Source of the DNA: Neobacillus cucumis
GTDB taxonomy: Bacteria > Bacillota > Bacilli > Bacillales > Cytobacillaceae
Direction of reading: 5' to 3'
NCBI RefSeq assembly: GCF_016908975.1
Contig: NZ_JAFBEX010000020.1
Span: 1-64,000, forward strand
Length of the DNA stretch: 64,000 nucleotides
Shown here: piece after piece, positions 18,601 through 26,954 of the stretch
Layout: each line of letters begins with the position of its first letter
Position numbering within the stretch: position 1 is the stretch's first letter
Position numbers and translations under genes: made by a program
The notes under the pieces: generated by a model
Database searches by the model: none
Seen by the model: the letters and a program-made list of their open reading frames with translations, nothing else
Told to the model about the DNA's origin: nothing

Positions 18601-20000
18601 CCGGAGAGTATCAGCCGCGTGCGCATAACTACACGAAAGTTCTTTTCGGAGAGGAATATGTATATCGTGCCGGCACCATTGGTACAGTAGCAGATAAGAC
18701 GGCTTTCGGTTATGTTAAAGCCTATCAGCAGGATAATAACCTGCAAATTCGCGGGGCAGAAATTGAAAGACTTGCATCCGGTTGTACGGGGGTAAAAAGG
18801 ACAACAGGTCAGCATCCAGGGGGAATTATTGTTATTCCAGACTATATGGATGTTTATGACTTTACCCCGATCCAATTCCCGGCAGATGATCGAAATTCAG
18901 AATGGAAGACCACTCATTTTGATTTCCATTCCATCCATGATAATGTCTTAAAGCTTGATATACTCGGGCACGACGACCCGACCGTTATCCGGATGCATCA
19001 GGATCTTAGCGGTATTGATCCTAAGACGATCCCGACAGACGACCCAGAAGTCATGAAAATTTTTAGCAGCACAGAATCGTTAGGTGTAACTGAACAACAA
19101 ATTATGTGTAAAACTGGTACACTCGGGATTCCGGAATTTGGTACCCGATTTGTTCGTCAAATGCTAGAAGATACGAAACCGACGACTTTCTCGGAACTAG
19201 TGCAGATTTCCGGTTTATCACATGGTACAGACGTATGGCTTGGGAATGCCCAGGAATTAATCCATAATAATATCTGTAACTTAAGTGAAGTTATTGGTTG
19301 TCGTGATGATATCATGGTGTATTTGATTTATCAGGGACTTGACCCATCGTTTGCCTTTAAAATTATGGAGTCTGTTCGTAAAGGGAAAGGGTTAACGGAA
19401 GAAATGGAAGCGGAAATGCGCAAGAACGAGGTGCCGGAATGGTACATTGATTCTTGTAAAAAAATCAAGTATATGTTCCCGAAAGCTCACGCCGCTGCCT
19501 ACGTTTTAATGGCTGTTAGGATTGCGTATTTTAAGGTACATCTTCCACTTCTTTATTATGCTGCCTATTTCACGGTTCGTGCAGAGGATTTTGATATTGA
19601 AGCCATGTCACGCGGTTCAGAAGCGATACGGGCTAAACTAGAAGAAATCAATGCAAAAGGTCTTGAGGCATCAAATAAAGAGAAAAACCTGTTAACCGTT
19701 TTAGAACTTGCACTTGAAATGACGGAAAGAGGTTTTAGCTTCCAAAATTATGATTTATATAAATCAGCTGCCTCTGAATTTATAATTGAAGGGAATACGT
19801 TGATTCCACCATTTAATTCGATACCTGGATTAGGAACCAACGCTGCTTTTAACATTGTGAAAGCAAGGGAAGAAGGAGAATTCCTCTCAAAAGAAGACCT
19901 GCAACAACGCGGTAAGGTATCAAAGACCATCCTTGAATATCTAGACAAACAAGGCTGTCTTGCAGCACTGCCTGAACAGAACCAGCTTTCACTGTTCTAA
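15675..20000 (+). CDS. polC: DNA polymerase III alpha subunit, PolC type
   Basis: This is the main replicative polymerase of low-GC Gram-positives, with its own proofreading. The 1441 residues show the expected order: N-terminal and OB-fold domains (about 1-330), a PHP domain split by the exonuclease (VELHLHTPMSQMDA at about 339), a DEDD 3'-5' exonuclease (FDVETTGL at about 427), then the C-family polymerase core. The core includes a zinc finger (CPTCKHSEF then CPNCGEKY) and the catalytic PDIDLNFSGEYQ at about 967. It ends with the short hydrophobic NQLSLF tail, a beta-clamp binding motif. The start follows GGGAGAGAG. A family B repeat begins right after its stop. Confidence 0.98.
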   Translation: MSEHALGNKERFKLLLQQLQLLEDAVVVHFQNAEIERLLVEKKERKWHFQFLFEKIIPFNVYLKFTTQLERTFSNIAAISYNIKVSNQSFTPELLLEYWNYCIQQIDGIAPPLIKLLNEQIPETSGNKLTVTVRNEAEGLALKRKYGPIIGDIYQSFGFPLLAIDTELKSEDTNDEYQQFLLAKQKEDQERAQMAVVEMQKKEADKSQNGGEVPSGPLSIGLTIKDDSELRSLIEIVDEERRVVVEGYIFDAEIRELRSGRSLLTFKITDYTSSIIVKMFSRDKEDAALFQLVKKGLWVKVRGSVQMDTFVRDLVMICNDINEIKPAGRKDTAPEDEKRVELHLHTPMSQMDAVTPVSALIAQAKKWGHKAIAVTDHAVAQSFPEAYGAGKKNDIKILYGVEVNLVNDGVPIAYNDAHRLLAEDTFVVFDVETTGLSAVYDTIIELAAVKIQNGEIVDRFESFANPHQRLSATIINLTGITDDMLINAPEVGDVIKNFYDWVGDAVLVAHNASFDMGFLNVAYKQIGLEKAKNPVIDTLELGRFLYPEMKNHRLNTLAKKFDIELTQHHRAIYDTEATGYLLLKMLKDALEKGIEYHDEFNDNMGKGNAYQRARPYHCTLLAQTEAGLKNLFKLISISHIEYFYRVPRLPRSVLQKYREGILVGSACNKGEVFEGMMQKSPEEVENFAGFYDYLEVMPKEVNAPLIEMELVRNEKAMEDIIGKIVALGDKLGIPVVATGNVHYLNENDKIYRKILVNSQGGANPLNRHELPDVHFRTTNEMLDAFSFLGKEKAKEIVVTNTNKIADMIDVIKPIKDDLYTPKIEGADEEMREMSYAMARSIYGDQLPEIVEARLEKELKSIIGHGFAVIYLISHKLVKKSLDDGYLVGSRGSVGSSLVATMTEITEVNPLPPHYVCPTCKHSEFFNDGSVGSGFDLPDKDCPNCGEKYRKDGHDIPFETFLGFKGDKVPDIDLNFSGEYQPRAHNYTKVLFGEEYVYRAGTIGTVADKTAFGYVKAYQQDNNLQIRGAEIERLASGCTGVKRTTGQHPGGIIVIPDYMDVYDFTPIQFPADDRNSEWKTTHFDFHSIHDNVLKLDILGHDDPTVIRMHQDLSGIDPKTIPTDDPEVMKIFSSTESLGVTEQQIMCKTGTLGIPEFGTRFVRQMLEDTKPTTFSELVQISGLSHGTDVWLGNAQELIHNNICNLSEVIGCRDDIMVYLIYQGLDPSFAFKIMESVRKGKGLTEEMEAEMRKNEVPEWYIDSCKKIKYMFPKAHAAAYVLMAVRIAYFKVHLPLLYYAAYFTVRAEDFDIEAMSRGSEAIRAKLEEINAKGLEASNKEKNLLTVLELALEMTERGFSFQNYDLYKSAASEFIIEGNTLIPPFNSIPGLGTNAAFNIVKAREEGEFLSKEDLQQRGKVSKTILEYLDKQGCLAALPEQNQLSLF

Positions 20001-20285
20001 TTTGTCGATCGGCCCTCTGCAAGGCGCTTCCGCTTTTGGACATCCAGCTGCAGCGCCTAGGGGCTCGAGTCATAAGCTTATCCAGTTGCGGCTCCTTGGG
20101 ACTCCAAGTATAAGCCACCCCCTGAAGAAGGCAAAGAGCGCCTTCTTGTAGGGTGCATCTTATACTTAGGTCCCAGGACAGTCGCCTCCACATTTAAATC
20201 AATCCGTCGAGAAGGTTAAACAACAACCTTCCCGCCGGCTCGTCTTATGCTGGTCGCCCCTGAACAAGGCGCTTCCGCTTTTCTA
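20001..20285 (+). repeat. Family B repeat, copy 4 (long nested form plus an extra end)
   Basis: First comes an isolated right end (GTCGATCGGCCCTCTGCAAG to CGCTTCCGCTTTT, 20004-20037). Then comes a complete long form, 20040-20285. Compared with the short form it has an extra inner block with its own GAAGAAGGC/GCCTTCTT hairpin, flanked by TTGCGGCTCCTTGGGACTCC and GGTCCCAGGACAGTCGCCTC. The same long form occurs reversed at 40736-40988. The repeat starts within 4 nt of the polC stop and fills most of the polC-rimP gap. Confidence 0.85.
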
Positions 20286-20287
20286 GT

Positions 20288-20316
20288 TTGCATATAAACT
20301 ATGGTTATGGTATAGT
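20288..20316 (+). promoter_or_regulatory. Sigma-A promoter of the rimP-nusA-infB operon
   Basis: TTGCAT (20288-20293) and TATAGT (20311-20316) have a 17-nt spacer. It lies just after the family B repeat and 183 nt before rimP. A hairpin AAGAGTGGGG/CCCACTCTT (about 20351-20374) with a weak T tract lies in the leader and could act as an attenuator. Confidence 0.7.
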
Positions 20317-20498
20317 TTTATTGGAAATACTAAGAAATACTCTCGAGTTTAAGAGTGGGGAAACCCACTCTTTCGTTATGTAACCAAGCTGCTTAGTGCA
20401 TCTTGGTTTTGTTTACTATTGTTTTTTAGTGTTACATGATAAAACTTTCCGTGAACTACATAGAATTTGGGTGGAATAATAAGAAAAGGAGGTAAAGC

Positions 20499-20969
20499 AT
20501 GAGCAATGTGACGGAAGTTGTAGAAGAGCTGGCTGCACCAATTTTTCAAGAACTTGGATTAGAATTAGTGGAAATTGAGTATGTGAAGGAAGGAAAAAGC
20601 TGGTTCCTTCGCGTATATATCGATAAGGATACAGGTGTTGATATCGAGGATTGCGGCTTGGTGAGTGAACGGCTGAGTGAGAAATTGGATGAAGTGGATC
20701 CCATTCCACATAACTATTTTCTAGAGGTGTCTTCCCCAGGGGCAGAGCGGCCATTGAAAAAAGCTAAAGATTTTGAAAAGGCCATCGGTAAAAATGTATT
20801 TATCAAAACTTATGAGCCAATCGAAGGCGAAAATAAGTTCGAGGGCAAATTAGTTGAATTCAATGGTGAACACGTCATCGTTGAGATCAAGATTAAAACT
20901 CGTAAAAAGTCGATTGAAATTCCATTTGAAAAGGTAGCAAGTGCACGTTTAGCAGTGACCTTTTCATAG
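20499..20969 (+). CDS. rimP: Ribosome maturation factor RimP
   Basis: RimP helps assemble the 30S subunit. The 156 residues have the two small domains of the family: the N-terminal half with LGLELVEIEYVKEG and VSSPGAERPL, and a C-terminal SH3-like barrel. AAGGAGG precedes the ATG. It is the first gene of the conserved rimP-nusA-infB operon (ylxS in B. subtilis), 39 nt before nusA. Confidence 0.97.
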   Translation: MSNVTEVVEELAAPIFQELGLELVEIEYVKEGKSWFLRVYIDKDTGVDIEDCGLVSERLSEKLDEVDPIPHNYFLEVSSPGAERPLKKAKDFEKAIGKNVFIKTYEPIEGENKFEGKLVEFNGEHVIVEIKIKTRKKSIEIPFEKVASARLAVTFS

Positions 20970-21008
20970 GTAAAGATAAATTAACAAAGATTAGGGGGAT
21001 ACAAGCAA

Positions 21009-22133
21009 ATGAGCAGCGAATTATTAGATGCTCTTTTAATACTGGAAAGAGAGAAAGGTATTTCCAGGGATATTTTAATAGATGCCATCGAAGCAGCACT
21101 AATTTCAGCATACCGCCGAAATTTTAATCAGGCTCAAAATGTCCGCATCGATTTAAATTTAGGAACTGGTTCTATGCGTGTTTTTGCACGAAAAGAGGTA
21201 GTTGATCAGGTTTTTGACCCACGTCTGGAAATTTCTTTAGAAGATGCCCAGCGGATTAACCCAAATTATCAAGTTGAAGATGTTGTCGAAATGGAAGTAA
21301 CACCAAAGGACTTCGGCAGAATAGCGGCACAAACGGCGAAACAGGTCGTTACACAGCGTGTAAGAGAAGCAGAACGCGGCATTATTTATTCTGAATTTAT
21401 TGACCGTGAAGAAGATATTATGACTGGTATTGTCCAAAGACTTGATTCAAAATTCATTTATGTGAGTCTTGGAAAAATCGAAGCATTATTACCAGTAAAT
21501 GAACAAATGCCAAATGAACGGTACAAGCCGCATGATCGCATTAAGGTATTTATCACAAAGGTTGAAAAAACAACAAAAGGTCCACAAATTTTTGTATCTC
21601 GTACACATCCAGGACTATTAAAACGTCTTTTTGAGATAGAGGTACCGGAAATTTATGATGGTACGGTTGAAATTAAATCAGTTGCCCGTGAAGCAGGGGA
21701 TCGTTCGAAGATTTCGGTTCATTCCGATAATTCAGAAGTGGACCCGGTTGGATCTTGTGTTGGTCCAAAAGGAACCCGTGTTCAAGCTGTAGTAAATGAA
21801 TTAAAGGGCGAAAAGATTGATATCGTTAAGTGGTCTGATGATCCAGTCGTGTTTGTTGCCAATTCACTTAGCCCATCGAAAGTGCTTGATGTAATGGTTA
21901 ATGAAGCGGACAAAGCAACGACAGTGGTTGTTCCTGATTATCAACTTTCATTGGCTATTGGTAAACGGGGACAAAATGCTCGTCTAGCCGCAAAATTAAC
22001 TGGTTGGAAAATTGACATTAAGTCAGAAACGGATGCACGCGAACTTGGAATTTATCCACGGGAAGAAACGATCCGACTTTTCGACGATCAAGTCGAAAAT
22101 GATTTTGATTTTGAAGAAGAGTTAGATGACTAG
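21009..22133 (+). CDS. nusA: Transcription termination/antitermination factor NusA
   Basis: NusA binds RNA polymerase and promotes pausing and intrinsic termination. The 374 residues contain the N-terminal polymerase-binding domain, an S1 domain (DIMTGIVQRLDSKFIYVSLG) and two KH domains (DPVGSCVGPKGTRVQAVVNE; SLAIGKRGQNARLAAKLTG). The acidic C-terminal repeats of the E. coli protein are absent, as is normal in Bacillus. The ATG follows a GGGGGA site. It ends 23 nt before rnpM. Confidence 0.98.
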   Translation: MSSELLDALLILEREKGISRDILIDAIEAALISAYRRNFNQAQNVRIDLNLGTGSMRVFARKEVVDQVFDPRLEISLEDAQRINPNYQVEDVVEMEVTPKDFGRIAAQTAKQVVTQRVREAERGIIYSEFIDREEDIMTGIVQRLDSKFIYVSLGKIEALLPVNEQMPNERYKPHDRIKVFITKVEKTTKGPQIFVSRTHPGLLKRLFEIEVPEIYDGTVEIKSVAREAGDRSKISVHSDNSEVDPVGSCVGPKGTRVQAVVNELKGEKIDIVKWSDDPVVFVANSLSPSKVLDVMVNEADKATTVVVPDYQLSLAIGKRGQNARLAAKLTGWKIDIKSETDARELGIYPREETIRLFDDQVENDFDFEEELDD

Positions 22134-22156
22134 GTGAGGTGAATGGCGGAGTGAAC

Positions 22157-22423
22157 ATGAAGAAAAAAGTTCCTATGCGCAAATGTGTAGCTACCGGTGA
22201 AATGAAACCGAAAAAAGAACTCGTTCGCATCGTTCGTTCAAAAGAAGGGGAAGTATCGATCGATTTGACTGGAAAGAAATCCGGCAGAGGTGCATACCTT
22301 TCAAAGAACAAAGAAGCTGTACTTTTAGCCAAGAAAAAAAACACCTTATCTAACCACTTAGAAGTACCAATAAATGATTCCATCTATGAAGAACTACTAG
22401 AGTTAATAGAGAAGGAGAACTGA
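22157..22423 (+). CDS. rnpM: RNase P modulator RnpM (YlxR family)
   Basis: This is a small RNA-binding protein of the YlxR/DUF448 family. Recent B. subtilis work links it to RNase P control. The N-terminus is MRKCVATGEMKPKKEL and the middle holds the signature GRGAYLS. The frame is open from a GTG at 22139; the ATG at 22157 with GGCGGAG 5 nt upstream gives 88 aa and the usual start MKKKVPMRKC. It lies between nusA and ylxQ as in most Firmicutes. Confidence 0.93.
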   Translation: MKKKVPMRKCVATGEMKPKKELVRIVRSKEGEVSIDLTGKKSGRGAYLSKNKEAVLLAKKKNTLSNHLEVPINDSIYEELLELIEKEN

Positions 22424-22431
22424 CTATCCAA

Positions 22432-22734
22432 ATGAAGGACAATCAATGGATGTCATTGCTTGGCTTAGCCAATCGAGCGCGTAAAATCATATCAGGTGAG
22501 GAACTTGCCGTTAAAGAGATTCGCAACAATAAGGCAAAACTCGTTTTATTAGCCGCAGATGCATCTGCAAATACAACTAAAAAAATTACAGATAAATGTA
22601 ATTCTTATCATGTGCCTTTAAAAATGGTAAAAGATCGTCATCTTCTTGGTCAGGCAATTGGCAAAGAAGCCCGCGTTGTTGTAGCTGTTATGGATGATGG
22701 ATTTGCAAAGAAATTGGTAACGTTGCTCGATTAA
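22432..22734 (+). CDS. ylxQ: L7Ae-family RNA-binding protein YlxQ
   Basis: This is a ribosomal-L7Ae-like, K-turn-binding fold protein of 100 residues. LLGLANRARKIISGE and KAKLVLLAADAS are typical. IGKEARVVVAVMDDGFAKKL ends the domain. Its cellular role is not well defined. The start is 8 nt after rnpM stops, and the next ribosome site for infB follows 20 nt after its stop, in the standard nusA-infB operon. Confidence 0.92.
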   Translation: MKDNQWMSLLGLANRARKIISGEELAVKEIRNNKAKLVLLAADASANTTKKITDKCNSYHVPLKMVKDRHLLGQAIGKEARVVVAVMDDGFAKKLVTLLD

Positions 22735-22754
22735 ATCTAGCGGGGGTGAAACAA

Positions 22755-25085
22755 ATGAGTAAAATCCGTGTTTATGAATACGCAAAAAAACACAATATTT
22801 CAAGCAAAGAAATTATTAATAAATTAAAAGAAATGAATATCGAGGTATCCAATCATATGGCAACAATAGAAGATGCAGATGTAATAAAACTGGATGCCAC
22901 ATTTAACAATAAGGCAGCAGGTGCTAGTACTTCACAGCCCAAACAACAAAATAATGGGCAGCAAAATCGTAACAATAATAATAATAACCGTCCAGCGGGA
23001 TCGCAAAATCGCCAAAATCAAAGACCGGCTCAAAGCGGTCAAAAACCTCAAGTACAGGCCAAATCACCTAAAGCATTTGAGGAAGCTGCTGATAATAACA
23101 CAGCACCTAGCAAGGTAAAAGTTGTCTCACCACCAAAGAAGGTGGAAGGCAATAAGCAAAACAAAGAATATCAAAGCAAAGAGAATAAAGTGTTTAGTAA
23201 TGCTGATAAAGCTAAGTCTAAGCCTTATAATAACAACCAAAATCGAAACAATAACAATAATAATAATAAAAAGAAGAAGACCCACACGCCAGTTCAACAA
23301 TCACAGCCTGTAAAGAAAAAGGAAAAAGAGCTTCCAGCTAAAATTACTTTTAGTGAATCTTTAACGGTTGGAGAACTAGCGAAAAAAATCTATCGTGAAC
23401 CTTCAGAAATCATTAAAAAGCTCTTTTTACTCGGTGTAATGGCTACTATCAACCAGGTACTTGATAAAGATGCAATTGAATTAATTGCGGGTGAGTATGG
23501 TGTTGAAGTAGAAGAAGAAATCAAAATTGATACAACCGATCTTGAAGTGTATTTTACAGAAGATGCTGCGGAAGAATTAGTGGAAAGACCTTCGGTTGTA
23601 ACGATTATGGGACACGTTGACCATGGTAAAACAACATTACTTGATTCTATTAGGAATACAAAGGTGACCGAAGGTGAAGCTGGAGGAATTACACAGCATA
23701 TTGGTGCGTACCAAGTGGTAGAAAACGGCAAGAAAATAACCTTCTTGGATACACCTGGACACGCAGCTTTTACAACCATGCGTGCTCGTGGTGCTAAAAT
23801 TACCGATATCACCATTCTTGTAGTTGCAGCCGATGACGGTGTAATGCCACAGACCGTAGAAGCGATTAACCATGCAAAAGCTGCTGAAGTGCCAATTATT
23901 GTCGCTGTGAATAAAATGGATAAAGAAGCGGCAAATGCGGACCGTGTTATGCAAGAATTGACTGAACATGGATTAGTATCAGAAGCATGGGGTGGGGATA
24001 CTATTTTTGTACCTCTATCCGCAAAAACAGGAGAAGGTATCGATAACCTGCTTGAAATGATTCTCCTTGTTAGTGAGGTAGAAGAATACAAAGCAAATCC
24101 TAACCGTAATGCGGTAGGAACCGTTATTGAAGCCCAATTAGATAAAGGTCGCGGTTCTGTTGCAACATTATTAGTCCAAAATGGTACACTAAGAATAGGT
24201 GACCCAATCGTTGTAGGGAATACCTATGGACGTGTCCGTGCGATGGTTAATGATAAAGGTCGCCGTGTGAAAGAAGCTGGACCATCTATGCCAGTTGAAA
24301 TCACAGGCTTGAATGATGTACCGCAGGCGGGGGATCGTTTCGTCGTATTTGAGGACGAAAAAACAGCCCGTCAAATCGGAGAAGCACGTGCCCAAGTAGC
24401 ACTAGTTGCCCATCGCGGTGAAAAATCAATTGTCAGCTTGGATAATCTTTTTGAGCAGTTGAAGCAAGGCGAGATGAAGGATCTAAACATTATCTTAAAA
24501 GCTGATGTTCAAGGTTCCGCAGAAGCCGTGGCAGCATCCTTACAGAAAATTGATGTAGAAGGCGTTAATATTAAAATCATTCATAATGGTGTTGGTGCTA
24601 TTAATGAATCCGATATTACCCTTGCCGCAGCGTCAAATGCTATTGTCATTGGTTTTAACGTTCGTCCGGATGTGAATGCGAAACGTGCGGCTGAAGCTGA
24701 AAAAGTCGATGTCCGTCTGCACCGGATTATTTATAAAGTAATCGAAGAAATTGAAGCAGCGATGAAAGGGATGCTTGACCCTGAATTCCAAGAAAAAATT
24801 ATTGGTCAGGCAGAAATTCGCCAGACCTTTAAGGTATCAAAGGTTGGTACCATTGCTGGTTCATATGTAACTGATGGTAAGATCACACGTGACAGCGGAA
24901 TTCGCTTAATTCGAAATGGTGTTGTTATTTTTGAAGGGCAAATCGATGCCTTAAAACGCTTTAAAGATGATGCGAAAGAAGTTTCACAAGGTTACGAATG
25001 TGGTATCACTATTAAAAACTTCAATGATGTTAAAGAGGGAGATATCATTGAAGCCTTTGTGATGGAAGAAGTCGAGCGTAAATGA
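22755..25085 (+). CDS. infB: Translation initiation factor IF-2
   Basis: This GTPase places fMet-tRNA on the 30S P site and joins the subunits. The N-terminus (MSKIRVYEYAKKHN) is the IF2_N motif. It is followed by an Asn/Gln-rich low-complexity linker (about 55-190) with poly-Asn runs coded by AAT repeats. Then come a second IF2_N domain and the G domain (GHVDHGKTT at about 287; DTPGHAAF; NKMD). Domains II to IV fill the C-terminal half. The frame opens at GTG 22746, but that codon lies in the ribosome site; the ATG at 22755 gives 776 aa. It overlaps ylxP by 4 nt (ATGA). Confidence 0.98.
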   Translation: MSKIRVYEYAKKHNISSKEIINKLKEMNIEVSNHMATIEDADVIKLDATFNNKAAGASTSQPKQQNNGQQNRNNNNNNRPAGSQNRQNQRPAQSGQKPQVQAKSPKAFEEAADNNTAPSKVKVVSPPKKVEGNKQNKEYQSKENKVFSNADKAKSKPYNNNQNRNNNNNNNKKKKTHTPVQQSQPVKKKEKELPAKITFSESLTVGELAKKIYREPSEIIKKLFLLGVMATINQVLDKDAIELIAGEYGVEVEEEIKIDTTDLEVYFTEDAAEELVERPSVVTIMGHVDHGKTTLLDSIRNTKVTEGEAGGITQHIGAYQVVENGKKITFLDTPGHAAFTTMRARGAKITDITILVVAADDGVMPQTVEAINHAKAAEVPIIVAVNKMDKEAANADRVMQELTEHGLVSEAWGGDTIFVPLSAKTGEGIDNLLEMILLVSEVEEYKANPNRNAVGTVIEAQLDKGRGSVATLLVQNGTLRIGDPIVVGNTYGRVRAMVNDKGRRVKEAGPSMPVEITGLNDVPQAGDRFVVFEDEKTARQIGEARAQVALVAHRGEKSIVSLDNLFEQLKQGEMKDLNIILKADVQGSAEAVAASLQKIDVEGVNIKIIHNGVGAINESDITLAAASNAIVIGFNVRPDVNAKRAAEAEKVDVRLHRIIYKVIEEIEAAMKGMLDPEFQEKIIGQAEIRQTFKVSKVGTIAGSYVTDGKITRDSGIRLIRNGVVIFEGQIDALKRFKDDAKEVSQGYECGITIKNFNDVKEGDIIEAFVMEEVERK

Positions 25086-25363
25086 TAGTCGGCGTAGCCG
25101 AATGTGAATGCCTAATCTATGATGCCCACTCTTTAAAAGAGAAACGAGCGGTATTGCAGCGAATCATCACCCGCCTCAAGCAGCGATTTAATGTATCTGT
25201 TGCAGAAGTGGATTATCAAGATGTCTGGCAACGAACGAAAATTGCCATTGCGGCTGTAACCTCCTCACGGGCATCCACAGAAAAGGAATTACAAAATGCA
25301 TTAAAACTAATTGACTCTTTTCCAGAAATAGAAAGAACGATCACCGAGATAGAATGGCTTTAA
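25082..25363 (+). CDS. ylxP: DUF503 family protein YlxP
   Basis: This is a 93-residue protein of the DUF503 (YlxP) family, starting MIVGVAECECLIYDAHSLKE. A core of SLKEKRAVLQRIITRLKQRF is typical. The function is not established; the fold is a small alpha/beta domain. It overlaps the infB stop by 4 nt, so its translation should be coupled to IF-2, and rbfA follows after 17 nt. This placement between infB and rbfA is widely conserved. Confidence 0.92.
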   Translation: MIVGVAECECLIYDAHSLKEKRAVLQRIITRLKQRFNVSVAEVDYQDVWQRTKIAIAAVTSSRASTEKELQNALKLIDSFPEIERTITEIEWL

Positions 25364-25380
25364 GTTAAGAGGTGAATGTA

Positions 25381-25755
25381 ATGAGCCACAGAGCAAATCG
25401 TGTTGGGGAACAAATGAAAAAAGAACTTAGTGAGATTATCGGCAGGAAAATCAAAGATCCTCGGATCGGATTTGTGACCGTCACTGATGTTCAAGTAACA
25501 GGTGATCTTCAACAAGCCAAAGTATTTATATCCGTTTTAGGTGATGACGAACAAAAGGAGAATACATTAAAAGGCCTGGCAAAAGCGAAGGGATTTATCC
25601 GGACCGAAATTGGCCACCGTATCCGCCTACGTAAAACACCTGAAATTATTTTTGAGTGGGATGAATCAATCGATTATGGAAATCGAATTGAAACCCTTCT
25701 TCACCAATTGCATACGGATGATGATAAACCGTTTGAAAAGCATGAGGAAAAATAG
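25381..25755 (+). CDS. rbfA: 30S ribosome-binding factor RbfA
   Basis: RbfA binds the immature 30S subunit and is needed for 16S rRNA 5'-end maturation and cold growth. The KH-like fold shows RANRVGEQMKKELSEIIGRK, DPRIGFVTVTDVQVTGDLQ and RLRKTPEIIFEWDESIDYG. The frame opens at GTG 25372 inside the ribosome site; the ATG at 25381 after AGAGGTG gives 124 aa. A family A repeat lies between it and truB. Confidence 0.97.
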   Translation: MSHRANRVGEQMKKELSEIIGRKIKDPRIGFVTVTDVQVTGDLQQAKVFISVLGDDEQKENTLKGLAKAKGFIRTEIGHRIRLRKTPEIIFEWDESIDYGNRIETLLHQLHTDDDKPFEKHEEK

Positions 25756-25791
25756 TGGATAGACATCATGTCTATCCCTTTTTTAATTTTG

Positions 25792-25976
25792 GGCTGTGTT
25801 AAAGGAACTTAGTGATTTTATAACAATGTTGATTGGAGAGGAAGGCGCTCGACTCCTGCGGGAGTACGGGGCAGGGGAGACCCCGCAGGCGCTTTAGCGC
25901 CGAGGAGGCTCCCCGGCACGCCCGCGGGTTTGCTGAGCGCCTGCAGCGGAAATCAACATTTTAGTTTAACACAGCC
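25792..25976. repeat. GC-rich inverted-repeat element, family A, copy 3 (complete)
   Basis: This is the most complete copy. The outer arms are GGCTGTGTTAAA (25792-25803) and TTTAACACAGCC (25965-25976), perfect complements. Inner arms are GTTGATT (25828) and AATCAAC (25951-25957). The GC-rich centre contains CTCCTGCGGGAGTACGGGGC, AGGGGAGACCCCGCAGGCGC and GCCGAGGAGGCTCCCCGGCA. There is no ORF. The layout is that of a roughly 185-bp MITE-like or large palindromic element of a type common in Bacillaceae genomes. Confidence 0.85.
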
Positions 25977-26003
25977 TAATTTTTATAAGAAAGGTGTAAT
26001 TAA

Positions 26004-26924
26004 ATGGAAGGTATTTTACCATTATTTAAGCCGGCAGGATTAACTTCACATGATTGTGTCTTTAGACTTCGGAAAATTTTAAAAACCAAAAAGGTAGGTC
26101 ATACAGGCACATTAGACCCTGATGTTACCGGCGTCCTACCAATCTGTATTGGTAAAGCCACAAAGGTAGCAGAATACATAACAGATGCAGGCAAAGCCTA
26201 CTTGGGAGAAGTCACCATTGGGTACTCAACGACCACAGAGGATGCATCTGGTGAGGTTGTCGAAAGAAAAAAGGTTGATCGGGTCATTACAAGAGAAGAA
26301 ATAATGAAGGTACTGCAATCATTGACAGGAGAAGTTGAACAAACCCCGCCAATGTTCTCAGCCGTTAAGGTGGGAGGTGTCCGTCTCTACGAGTATGCCC
26401 GTAAAGGAATCGAAGTAGAACGCCCGACAAGGGTCGTAACGATATATTCTATTGAACTTCTCGATGATCGAGAACATTTTGAAGGAGAGACCATTACATT
26501 TCGCTTTCAGGTTCGCTGCAGTAAAGGGACCTATATTCGGACTCTGGCAGTAATGATAGGAGAAAGACTGGGTTTTCCGGCCCATATGTCGTATTTACAA
26601 AGAATCCAATCCGCAAGCTTTACATTAGAGGATTGTTTAACCTTTGAAGACATAGAAGCACATATGGATAATGGGACGATTTCAGAGGTATTAAAACCGC
26701 TTGAAATGGCACTTTCTCATTTGCCGAAATTACGTATTAATGATAAAGTAGCAGAGAAAGTGAAAAATGGTGCCCTTTTACAAACACCAGATCATTTACA
26801 AACAATTAACGGACCAATTATTGCTGAAACGGATGATGGAACGGCTCTGGCTATTTATGCTAAACACCCAAATAAGCCGGACCTCCTAAAACCCGTTAAA
26901 GTATTGCGTAATGAAATAGAATAA
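26004..26924 (+). CDS. truB: tRNA pseudouridine-55 synthase
   Basis: It makes pseudouridine 55 in the T-loop of tRNAs. The 306 residues start GILPLFKPAGLTSHDCV and carry the catalytic-Asp motif HTGTLDPDVTGVLPICIG, then the thumb and RCSKGTYIRTLAVMIG. A C-terminal PUA-like domain follows. The ribosome site AGAAAGGTG precedes the ATG. It lies 30 nt before ribF, as in B. subtilis. Confidence 0.97.
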   Translation: MEGILPLFKPAGLTSHDCVFRLRKILKTKKVGHTGTLDPDVTGVLPICIGKATKVAEYITDAGKAYLGEVTIGYSTTTEDASGEVVERKKVDRVITREEIMKVLQSLTGEVEQTPPMFSAVKVGGVRLYEYARKGIEVERPTRVVTIYSIELLDDREHFEGETITFRFQVRCSKGTYIRTLAVMIGERLGFPAHMSYLQRIQSASFTLEDCLTFEDIEAHMDNGTISEVLKPLEMALSHLPKLRINDKVAEKVKNGALLQTPDHLQTINGPIIAETDDGTALAIYAKHPNKPDLLKPVKVLRNEIE

Positions 26925-26954
26925 AAAGGTACGGAATAGAAAAGGTGAGTTTCC

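Noticed and set aside
23390..24091. Minus-strand ORF of 233 codons within infB
   Set aside because: Antisense shadow of the IF-2 G domain; Ser/Thr-rich composition with no initiation site.
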